Source: Cryptobacterium sp. CAG:338 (GTDB taxonomy: Bacteria; Actinomycetota; Coriobacteriia; Coriobacteriales; Eggerthellaceae). Taken from it: 6,557 bases of DNA. Below, one piece after another: positions 1 through 5,438 of this stretch. Under the pieces are notes generated by a model that worked only from the letters and a program-made list of their open reading frames with translations, had not been told where the DNA came from and ran no database searches. A program made the position numbers and the translations under genes. The first letter of the stretch is position 1. Every line of letters begins with the position of its first letter. The stretch covers positions 115,539 through 122,095 of the forward strand of contig FR896072.1 of the NCBI GenBank assembly GCA_000435475.1, given 5' to 3'.

Positions 1-86
1 AGGTCAGCGGTGTAAAATAATAATGAAGCCATGAGAGCTGTTCTAAGGGCCTATTTTGACTTGGGATGTATAAATATACCTAGAAA

Positions 87-545
87 TTAAGCTTTTGAAA
101 CACCACTTGAACCGAATCCGCCTGCACCACGCTCTGAATCGTTTAATTCCTCAACTTCTTTGAATTCAAGTGATTCAACTTTCATGATAACGAGCTGAGC
201 AATACGGTCACCGACCTGAATCGTGATTGGTTCTTTAGGGTCAAGATTAATTGCTATAACTTTCAATTCGCCACGATAGTTGCTATCAATCAAACCTGGA
301 GCATTAACTATAGAAAGCCCTTGTTTAATTGCGAGCCCACTACGAGGAACAACAAAACCTGCGTAACCAAAGGGGATTTCAATGGCAAGTCCTGTAGGAA
401 TTAACTTTCTCTCGAAAGGCTTTAAGGTAACCGTTTCGGTCGAGCAAAGATCATATCCCGCATCACCTTGATAAGCATTTTGTGGAATGAGAGCATTTTC
501 AACAAGTTTTTTTGTAGGAATTGAATGTACAAGATGGTTTTCCAT
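87..545 (-). CDS. dut: dUTP diphosphatase (dUTPase), trimeric type
   Basis: Hydrolyses dUTP to dUMP and pyrophosphate in the cytoplasm. This keeps uracil out of DNA and supplies dUMP for thymidylate synthesis. The 152-residue protein has the normal length and shows all five motifs of the homotrimeric family in order: DAGYDL (28-33), PRSGLA (67-72), GLIDSNYRGEL (84-94, with the expected catalytic Asp at 87), GDRIAQLVI (112-120), and the glycine-rich C-terminal arm RGAGGFGSSG (139-148) that closes over the nucleotide. The ATG start is supported by AAGGGA nine bases upstream (555-560), which lies inside the end of nrdR. The gap to the nrdR stop is only 3 bp, so the two genes are almost certainly co-transcribed and probably translationally coupled. 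Pairing with nrdR groups two dNTP-pool functions. No clear terminator follows the gene. The identification is firm. Confidence 0.97.
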   Translation of the reverse strand: MENHLVHSIPTKKLVENALIPQNAYQGDAGYDLCSTETVTLKPFERKLIPTGLAIEIPFGYAGFVVPRSGLAIKQGLSIVNAPGLIDSNYRGELKVIAINLDPKEPITIQVGDRIAQLVIMKVESLEFKEVEELNDSERGAGGFGSSGVSKA

Positions 546-548
546 TAA

Positions 549-992
549 TTAAAATCCCTTCAATGCTTCTTTAAATTCATCAATGTTTTTGAAGTCTTTA
601 TAGACGCTTGCAAAGCGAATATAAGCTACTTCGTCGATGTTTGCTAATTTATCGAGAGCTTTATCGCCTAACGCTTTAGAAGTAATTTCGCGTTTTGACT
701 CGCTTCTTAAATCAGCTTCGATATCGTCTATTAATTGATATATTTGCTCTGGTGAAACAGGACGCTTTGCACACGCTTTTAGTAAGCCTCTAAACAGCTT
801 ATCACGGCTGTATGCTTCAGATGATCCGTCAGATTTTATTATTAAAAGAGGGCTTGTTTCTGTTCGTTCATAGGTAGTAAAACGCGCCCCACAAGAAAGA
901 CATTCTCGTCTGCGACGAATTGAAGAACCTTCTTCTACTGGACGAGAATCGACAACTTTTGATTCAGGGAAACCACAAGAAGGACAGCGCAT
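549..992 (-). CDS. nrdR: transcriptional repressor NrdR
   Basis: Zinc- and nucleotide-binding repressor of ribonucleotide reductase genes; it binds NrdR boxes when its ATP-cone senses a nucleotide-replete state. The 147-residue protein has the usual length. Residues 1-45 form the zinc ribbon with cysteines 3, 6, 31 and 34 and an arginine-rich DNA-binding stretch (SIRRRRE). Residues of about 46-136 form the ATP-cone, starting at LLIIKSDGS. The start is ATG with AAGGAG five bases upstream (998-1003). It lies 56 bp downstream of a small membrane-protein gene on the same strand and 3 bp upstream of dut. A NrdR-box-like palindrome at 1026-1041 overlaps a possible promoter, suggesting autoregulation; that part is inference, while the protein assignment is secure. 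No ribonucleotide reductase gene is in the window. Confidence 0.97.
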   Translation of the reverse strand: MRCPSCGFPESKVVDSRPVEEGSSIRRRRECLSCGARFTTYERTETSPLLIIKSDGSSEAYSRDKLFRGLLKACAKRPVSPEQIYQLIDDIEADLRSESKREITSKALGDKALDKLANIDEVAYIRFASVYKDFKNIDEFKEALKGF

Positions 993-1022
993 GTAAACTC
1001 CTTAACTCTTATTACACACGCT

Positions 1023-1052
1023 AGTATACAAGATATAGTGGTAAAAACTTAA
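1023..1052 (-). promoter_or_regulatory. possible nrdR-dut promoter
   Basis: Read on the minus strand, TATACT (1023-1028) is a 5/6 match to the -10 consensus. It would place the transcript start near 1016, giving a leader of about 24 bases. The best -35 is a poor TTAAGT (1047-1052) at 18 bp spacing that overlaps the stop codon of the upstream gene, so the promoter would be weak or depend on other contacts. The NrdR-like box overlaps the -10. Confidence 0.35.
1026..1041. promoter_or_regulatory. single NrdR-box-like palindrome upstream of nrdR
   Basis: ATACAAGATATAGTGG matches the published NrdR-box consensus acaCwAtATaTwGtgt at 13 of 16 positions by my count, and at the same number on the other strand. 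It overlaps the candidate -10 of nrdR, a position suited to repression. Characterised operators are usually two boxes about 30 bp centre to centre; I find no convincing partner at about 21 or 31 bp, which weakens the call. Confidence 0.4.
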
Positions 1053-1360
1053 GCTCCAATAAGAATAACTACTAAAGCAAATAATGAAGTTAAGAATGTT
1101 CCCTTAATAAATACTTGGTGATCCTTATTTGCGGAGAGGTTTTTTGTTGAAGAAGAAAGCTCAGCTTTTTTAATTGAGCCAAATAAAGGGTCATTAGCAA
1201 CATAAGCTTTGATTTTGTTCGTTATCTGCTGATTTTCTTGCAGCTTAGGATTAGAAAGAGAATTCTGATTAAAAGGAATGATAGGCGTTTGCTCATTAAG
1301 CACAGTAACTTTGAGAGCCGCAGTACCTTCAGTGCGATAATGCTGATATTTCTTTTCCAT
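1049..1360 (-). CDS. small tail-anchored membrane protein, divergent from lexA, probably SOS-controlled
   Basis: I do not recognise a family by sequence. The 103-residue product has a polar, Asn/Gln/Lys/Ser-rich region (1-86) and one hydrophobic segment at the very end (about 87-103, GTFLTSLFALVVILIGA). There is no signal peptide. The lysines before the segment suggest the polar part faces the cytoplasm, as in a tail-anchored protein. The ATG at 1360 is chosen because GGAGGT (1366-1371) lies five bases upstream; a longer frame reaching 1489 would run back across the operators. The gene shares a LexA-operator region with lexA. This position is held by SOS cell-division inhibitors in other actinobacteria (ChiZ in Mycobacterium, DivS in Corynebacterium), and many homologues carry a C-terminal LysM domain. 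None is present here. A role as a damage-induced division inhibitor is inference from position only. It lies upstream of nrdR on the same strand. Confidence 0.75.
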   Translation of the reverse strand: MEKKYQHYRTEGTAALKVTVLNEQTPIIPFNQNSLSNPKLQENQQITNKIKAYVANDPLFGSIKKAELSSSTKNLSANKDHQVFIKGTFLTSLFALVVILIGA

Positions 1361-1374
1361 TGCGGACCTCCATA

Positions 1375-1403
1375 TTGGCATAGAACTTTTGTTCGTGTAT
1401 ACT
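1375..1403 (+). promoter_or_regulatory. lexA promoter
   Basis: TTGGCA (1375-1380) and TATACT (1398-1403) are each one base from consensus and are spaced by 17 bp. The predicted transcript start is near 1410, with a leader of about 60 bases. The first LexA operator (1382-1395) lies within the spacer, and the other two lie at and beyond the start site. The -10 overlaps the -10 of the opposing promoter by three bases (1401-1403). Confidence 0.6.
1382..1395. promoter_or_regulatory. LexA operator 1
   Basis: AGAACTTTTGTTCG fits CGAAC-N4-GTTCG with one outer mismatch. It lies in the spacer of the lexA promoter and at the predicted start site of the divergent small gene, so it could repress both. 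It is nearly the reverse complement of operator 3 (13 of 14 bases). Confidence 0.85.
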
Positions 1404-1429
1404 TTAATTCGAACAGATGTTCTTGTCAA
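1401..1429 (-). promoter_or_regulatory. promoter of the small membrane-protein gene
   Basis: On the minus strand a perfect -35 TTGACA (1424-1429) is followed after 17 bp by TAAAGT (1401-1406), which keeps the three most conserved -10 bases. The predicted transcript start is near 1394, with a leader of about 34 bases. The central LexA operator (1410-1423) exactly occupies the 14 bases of the spacer next to the -35, so LexA binding should block polymerase. Confidence 0.6.
1410..1423. promoter_or_regulatory. LexA operator 2
   Basis: CGAACAGATGTTCT fits CGAAC-N4-GTTCG with one outer mismatch. It sits in the spacer of the divergent small-gene promoter and at the predicted lexA start site. Its centre is 28 bp from operator 1 and 27 bp from operator 3. 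Confidence 0.85.
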
Positions 1430-1436
1430 TAAAAAA

Positions 1437-1450
1437 CGAACAAAAGTTCG
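1437..1450. promoter_or_regulatory. LexA operator 3 (both arms perfect)
   Basis: CGAACAAAAGTTCG has both five-base arms intact, so it is probably the strongest of the three sites. It lies in the lexA leader, 20 bases before the start codon, where it could act as a roadblock, and just upstream of the divergent promoter's -35. Confidence 0.85.
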
Positions 1451-1469
1451 TATTTGGAAAGGAAATAGT

Positions 1470-2102
1470 ATGACTGCTCCGCTTACCAAGCGACAACGAT
1501 CGGTATACGAATTTATTGAATCTTACATTCATGAAAAAGGGTTTGGACCCACCGTACGTGAGATTGCTGAAGCAGTTAATCTTTCTTCTCCCTCTACGGT
1601 ACACGTCCACTTAAAAACTCTAGAAGAAAAGGGTTATATTGTCCGTGACCCTCTTAAATCTCGTTCTATTGCACTTCCCCACACTGATGATGTTGACTTA
1701 TCTTTCGGCTCCGAAGGCTTTGATAATACCTTATCTCTTCCTCTTGTAGGAAACGTTGCGGCGGGCGAACCTATACTAGCTGAGCAAAATATCGAAACAA
1801 CTATGACTCTACCCACTGAATTAGTTGGAGATGCTGCATCCTTTATTCTTTCTGTTCATGGCGATTCCATGATTGAGATTGGTATCAATGACGGTGATTA
1901 TGTAGTCGTCAAACAGCAAAATGTGGCTCGCAATGGTGAAATTGTCGTTGCGTTAATCGAGGATGGTGCAACGGTAAAGCGTTTTTATAAGGAAGCTGAT
2001 CATATAAGACTTCAGCCAGAAAATTCCTCTTTAGAACCAATTATTACAAAAGAATGCACCATCGTAGGTAAAGTTGTTGCTGTATTAAGAAAAGTCTACT
2101 AA
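1470..2102 (+). CDS. lexA: LexA repressor, self-cleaving master regulator of the SOS response
   Basis: Represses DNA-damage genes. On damage, RecA filaments stimulate its self-cleavage and the regulon is released. The 210-residue protein has an N-terminal winged helix-turn-helix DNA-binding domain (about 1-68; GFGPTVREIAEAVNLSSPSTVHVHL is the recognition region). The C-terminal S24 peptidase-like domain starts near residue 88. The scissile bond is Ala98-Gly99 (NVAAGEP), with nucleophile Ser133 (GDSM) and general base Lys170 (ATVKRF). The spacings 98-133-170 equal those of E. coli LexA (84-119-156), so the protein should be fully cleavable. The ATG is preceded by AAAGGA (1458-1463) at six bases; an in-frame upstream ATG at 1389 would fall inside the promoter and operators. 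Three LexA boxes upstream indicate strong autorepression. The gene converges with hflX. Confidence 0.98.
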   Translation: MTAPLTKRQRSVYEFIESYIHEKGFGPTVREIAEAVNLSSPSTVHVHLKTLEEKGYIVRDPLKSRSIALPHTDDVDLSFGSEGFDNTLSLPLVGNVAAGEPILAEQNIETTMTLPTELVGDAASFILSVHGDSMIEIGINDGDYVVVKQQNVARNGEIVVALIEDGATVKRFYKEADHIRLQPENSSLEPIITKECTIVGKVVAVLRKVY

Positions 2103-2134
2103 GCCAGATACGCTTTAAGCTCATCTGGCTTAGT
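2098..2134. terminator. 12-bp perfect stem-loop at the lexA/hflX convergence
   Basis: ACTAAGCCAGAT (2098-2109) pairs perfectly with ATCTGGCTTAGT (2123-2134) around a 13-base loop. The left arm includes the lexA stop codon TAA. No T-tract follows on the plus strand. On the minus strand the stem is followed by AGACTTTTCTT, so it resembles an intrinsic terminator better for the hflX-side transcript. Since convergent genes need an end signal here, I read it as a shared or minus-biased terminator or 3'-end-stabilising hairpin. Confidence 0.5.
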
Positions 2135-2206
2135 GCCATCCCGTAATAAATACCAGATGGAATCCTAAAATTACAATTCAAGAGTAAGGTTTATTGATTT
2201 ATTAAT

Positions 2207-3526
2207 TTATGAATTTTGCTCAAACTCAACAAGCTTTGCAGCAGCTTGTTTGTTAGCCCTCACCATAAGATGCGTTCCTTCAGCTTCGTACGTTTCGCTT
2301 AAAATGGTGCATCGTTGGTGTATAAAAGAAACCACTTCTCCCCTATCAAAAGGTACAAGCAGTTCAAGCAGTTCATCCTGCGCTGATGAAACTACACTAA
2401 TTCGGTGTATTAATTCGTCGAGTCCTTCTTTAGTTTTAGTGGAGGTAAAAACTGCATGAGGAAAACGAGTTGAAAGAGCTTCCAGTTGAGCTTCCCCTAG
2501 CAAATCACGTTTATTCATTACTTCGATGCGGCCAATCTCATGAGCTCCAATCTGCTCAAGAACCATATTAACCGTATCGATTTGCCGAGAATGCTGTGGA
2601 TCTGATGCATCAACAACATGAAGGATTAAATCAGCTCCATTAATTTCATCAAGAGTCGATTTAAAGGCTTCAACTAAAGTCGTGGGTAATTTTTGAATAA
2701 ACCCAACGGTATCAGTGAGGGTTATTTCTTTCCCTTCAGGAAGAACAAGTTGACGCGTAGTTGAATCAAGCGTTGCGAAAAGCTTGTCGTAGCTTAAAAC
2801 CTCTGAACCAGTAATCGCGTTTAATAAACTTGATTTTCCCGCATTGGTATAGCCGGCAAGCGCTACCTTAAAAACGCCCGATTCTTTTCTTCGCTTTCTT
2901 TGCAGGTCGCGTTTTTTCGCAAGATTAGAAAGTTCTCGCTTGATTGAGGTAATACGGTTTCTAATTAATCGTCGGTCAACTTCCAGCTGGCTCTCACCTT
3001 CGCCAAAACGAGATCCAACGCCACCACCCATACGATTGGAAGCAAGATGAGCCCACATGCCTCTTAAACGTGGATAGAGATACTGGTTTTGCGCTAAACG
3101 AACCTGTAGGCGACCTTCTTTACTTGACGCGTGAAGAGCAAAGATGTCAAGAATGAGTGCCGTGCGATCAATTACTTTAACATCTTTGCCTACCACTTTT
3201 TCCAAATTCGACTGCTGGGAAGGAGTAAGCTCATCGTCAAAGATAACGACATCAGCAGCATAGCTACGTGCTAGCTGTGCAATTTCTTCTGCTTTTCCGC
3301 TTCCAACAAAAGTACGAGGATTAGGTGATTCGAGTCGTTGCGTTGTTTTTGCGACCATATCAGCACCAGCTGTCCACGCAAGACGCTCTAATTCAGCCAA
3401 TGAAGATTCTAAAGTCCATTCTTGATTAGGTCTTTCAACTCCTACCAAAACAGCACGTTCTCGAGGTTTTTCGATTACGGTTGAAGGGCCATGTTGTTTT
3501 ACTTCATCAAAAATGTACTCTGGCAT
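2207..3526 (-). CDS. hflX: GTPase HflX, ribosome-associated
   Basis: HflX is a translational GTPase that binds the large ribosomal subunit; in studied bacteria it splits or rescues stalled ribosomes under stress. The 439-residue protein has the N-terminal HflX domain (about 22-160). A Gly-rich linker follows (RMGGGVGSRFGEGESQ, about 165-180), then a long Lys/Arg-rich helical segment (185-215). The G domain has G1 GYTNAGKSS (225-233), G2 around ATLDSTTR (251-258), G3 DTVGF (272-276) and G4 NKRD (338-341). A C-terminal extension follows. I choose the ATG at 3526 because AGAGG (3531-3535) lies four bases upstream in the 11-bp gap after dapF. The alternative ATG at 3568 would overlap dapF by about 30 bases and lacks a clear ribosome site. 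All GTPase motifs are intact. It is the last gene of the miaB-miaA-dapF-hflX block. Confidence 0.96.
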   Translation of the reverse strand: MPEYIFDEVKQHGPSTVIEKPRERAVLVGVERPNQEWTLESSLAELERLAWTAGADMVAKTTQRLESPNPRTFVGSGKAEEIAQLARSYAADVVIFDDELTPSQQSNLEKVVGKDVKVIDRTALILDIFALHASSKEGRLQVRLAQNQYLYPRLRGMWAHLASNRMGGGVGSRFGEGESQLEVDRRLIRNRITSIKRELSNLAKKRDLQRKRRKESGVFKVALAGYTNAGKSSLLNAITGSEVLSYDKLFATLDSTTRQLVLPEGKEITLTDTVGFIQKLPTTLVEAFKSTLDEINGADLILHVVDASDPQHSRQIDTVNMVLEQIGAHEIGRIEVMNKRDLLGEAQLEALSTRFPHAVFTSTKTKEGLDELIHRISVVSSAQDELLELLVPFDRGEVVSFIHQRCTILSETYEAEGTHLMVRANKQAAAKLVEFEQNS

Positions 3527-3537
3527 ATATCCTCTGC

Positions 3538-4455
3538 TTATAGTTTTACCGTTCCTGCAAAAGAGCAAATTGCAGGCCCAGCCATATATACATGATTATT
3601 GCTATTCCAAGTGATATCTAATATACCACCCCGTAAATGTACTTTGTTGTGTCTATTTGAACGTTTTGTGAGAGCTGCAGCAACCAGGGAGGCACATGCT
3701 CCGGTACCGCAAGCAAGAGTTTCGCCACAACCACGCTCAAAGACGCGCATGTGAAGCCCATCGTCTTGCACTACAATAAATTCGATATTGCATTTGGCAG
3801 GAAAAGCGGGATGAGATTCAAAAAAAGCGCCTATTTCACCAACTTTCAAAGAACTTAATTGCTTTGTTCCTTCCGTAAAGCAATCTTGAGATAGAGCATT
3901 AAGATCATCCAGAAAACAAACTGCATGAGGATTACCCATTGAGACACAGGTAAAAGCAAATTCACCCCATGGCGATGAAATCATCTGCTCTCGAACAAAT
4001 GAAAGCCCTGTTTCTTGATCAATAACTTCCGATAAAGTAGTAGGTATACGTGATGCTTCAAGGATGGGTTGATCCATATCAACTATTACGTTTAAAAAAT
4101 CTCCTGAATCATTTCGGTTGATTTGCAACGTTAAAGGTCCACGTAGAGTATCAGCGGTAAAACTTGAGAGATCCTTTGGTAAATATCCCCTATCAAACAA
4201 GAAGCGAGCAAAGCATCGAATACCATTGCCGCACATTTCAGCAAGGGTTCCATCAGAATTAATGTAATGCATATAGGCGATGCATTCAGGTCGTTTTGAA
4301 GGACGAACAAGAATTACTCCGTCTGCACCAATACCAAAATGTCTATCGCAAAGATGTTTTACTTGATCGGCGGTAAGATCGAGAATCTCTTTCATATCAT
4401 CGATCATTACAAAATCATTGCCAAGACCATGGTACTTATAAAAAGAGATATTCAT
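3538..4455 (-). CDS. dapF: diaminopimelate epimerase
   Basis: Interconverts LL- and meso-2,6-diaminopimelate, the penultimate step to lysine; the meso form is also a peptidoglycan cross-linking residue in many bacteria. The 305-residue protein has the two-domain, cofactor-independent racemase fold typical of the family. Both catalytic cysteines are present: Cys75 in AEMCGNGIR and Cys249 in GCGETLACGTGACAS. The N-terminal signature YKYHGLGNDFV (7-17) and the substrate-binding region VFERGCGET (238-246) are also intact. Length is slightly above the usual 275-290. The ATG is supported by GAGGA (4463-4467) seven bases upstream. It follows miaA after 41 bp and precedes hflX by 11 bp, consistent with co-transcription. 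Its place between tRNA-modification genes and hflX is a known actinobacterial arrangement and does not imply a shared pathway. Confidence 0.97.
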   Translation of the reverse strand: MNISFYKYHGLGNDFVMIDDMKEILDLTADQVKHLCDRHFGIGADGVILVRPSKRPECIAYMHYINSDGTLAEMCGNGIRCFARFLFDRGYLPKDLSSFTADTLRGPLTLQINRNDSGDFLNVIVDMDQPILEASRIPTTLSEVIDQETGLSFVREQMISSPWGEFAFTCVSMGNPHAVCFLDDLNALSQDCFTEGTKQLSSLKVGEIGAFFESHPAFPAKCNIEFIVVQDDGLHMRVFERGCGETLACGTGACASLVAAALTKRSNRHNKVHLRGGILDITWNSNNHVYMAGPAICSFAGTVKL

Positions 4456-4496
4456 ATTACTATCCTCACTGTCTCATGTGATGCTCATTGCATTTA

Positions 4497-5438
4497 CTAC
4501 AGTGTAGAGGTCGCAGGAAAAGAATCGACTATACGATCAACAATTTGACCAATTGTTAATGTATCTGCATCAAGCATAATGAGTCGAGAATCTCTTCTAA
4601 GCCACGTTCTTTGTCGTTTTGCGTAACGCCTTGTAGCAGTCTTAATTTGATTGATAGCCTCTTCAAGGGAACACTTTCCATCCAAGTAGGAAACAATTTC
4701 CTTGTATCCAATAGCCTGTGGCGCCGTGAGAGCAGAACGAAATCCATTCGAAAGAAGTTGGGAAACTTCATCTACGAGTCCCTGCTCTATCATTGAATCC
4801 ACTCGATTATTTATTCTTTGCGCTAAAAGCAAAGGATCACGTTTAAGGCCAAACCTAATAGAAGGAACTACTTCAGGTAGCGTTCGAATATTTTTTACTT
4901 GTTCTGCATACGAGACGCCCTGATCATACATTTCGAGAGCACGAATAACTCGACGAACATTATTTGCATGAATTAGATTTGCGCTAGAAGGATCAAGTTC
5001 GTAGAGAACATTCCAGACTGCTTGGTTTCCTTGCTCTTGAGCAAGAAGTTCGTATTTTTCTCTTACGGGATTGTGAATTTGCTCTCCTTTTGGAAAACGC
5101 ATATCCTCAAGTGCTGCTTGCACATACAATCCCGTTCCTCCACAGAGAATTGCCACGTTGTTTCGATTTCTAATATCTTCAAACGCTTTCCGAGAAAGCT
5201 GTTGAAACAACTGCGCTGAAAAAGGCTCTCCGGGATCTAGAATATCAATTAGATGATGTGGAACAATTCTTTCAGCGGGTGAAAGTTTAGCGGTGCCAAT
5301 ATTCATATACCGATATATTTGCATAGAATCTGCTGAGACTACTTCCCCCTTGAGTTTGAGGGCAACTTTTTGCGCAACTTCAGATTTACCTGAAGCAGTA
5401 GGTCCCAGGATAGCTATTATCGGGTCAGAGTGAGCCAC
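4497..5438 (-). CDS. miaA: tRNA dimethylallyltransferase MiaA (GTG start)
   Basis: Transfers a dimethylallyl group from DMAPP to N6 of adenosine 37 in tRNAs that read codons starting with U, giving i6A37. The 313-residue protein has the standard length. The P-loop GPTASGKS (12-19), the substrate region SADSMQIYRYMNIGTAK (35-51, with Asp37 expected to be catalytic), VPHHLID (59-65) and GGTGLYVQA (100-108) are intact. So is the C-terminal tRNA-contacting signature RRYAKRQRTWLRRD. The start codon is GTG (minus strand 5438-5436). Its first base is the last base of the miaB TAG stop, an arrangement typical of translational coupling; AAGG (5446-5449) seven bases upstream provides a modest ribosome site. 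MiaB, encoded just upstream, acts on the product of MiaA, so the pair forms a two-step pathway. Confidence 0.97.
   Translation of the reverse strand: MAHSDPIIAILGPTASGKSEVAQKVALKLKGEVVSADSMQIYRYMNIGTAKLSPAERIVPHHLIDILDPGEPFSAQLFQQLSRKAFEDIRNRNNVAILCGGTGLYVQAALEDMRFPKGEQIHNPVREKYELLAQEQGNQAVWNVLYELDPSSANLIHANNVRRVIRALEMYDQGVSYAEQVKNIRTLPEVVPSIRFGLKRDPLLLAQRINNRVDSMIEQGLVDEVSQLLSNGFRSALTAPQAIGYKEIVSYLDGKCSLEEAINQIKTATRRYAKRQRTWLRRDSRLIMLDADTLTIGQIVDRIVDSFPATSTL

Noticed and set aside
68..79. Palindrome GTATAAATATAC just downstream of dut
   Set aside because: Five-base A/T arms with a two-base loop occur readily by chance in AT-rich DNA, and the site does not match the NrdR or LexA box.
1..86. 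Short open frames at the left edge, including a minus-strand ATG at 32 that runs off the window
   Set aside because: Only about 10 codons are visible, there is no ribosome-binding site upstream, and no recognisable protein sequence. The region also shows no convincing terminator for dut.
995..1020. A second NrdR box paired with the one at 1026-1041
   Set aside because: The best candidates at about 21 or 31 bp spacing match about half or fewer of the consensus positions, no better than chance.
1389..1469. Upstream in-frame ATG that would extend LexA by 27 residues
   Set aside because: It lies inside the promoter and operators, upstream of the predicted transcript start, and has no ribosome site; LexA family alignment begins at the 1470 ATG.
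1361..1489. Longer minus-strand start for the small membrane protein
   Set aside because: It would encode the operator region and part of the lexA start; a strong GGAGGT precedes the ATG at 1360.
2250..2459. Serine-rich plus-strand frame opposite hflX
   Set aside because: It is a shadow of the hflX C-terminus with no ribosome site; the serine run is antisense to a Leu/Glu-rich stretch of HflX.
3527..3568. Upstream hflX start at 3568
   Set aside because: It overlaps dapF and lacks a good ribosome site, while the ATG at 3526 has AGAGG in the short gap.
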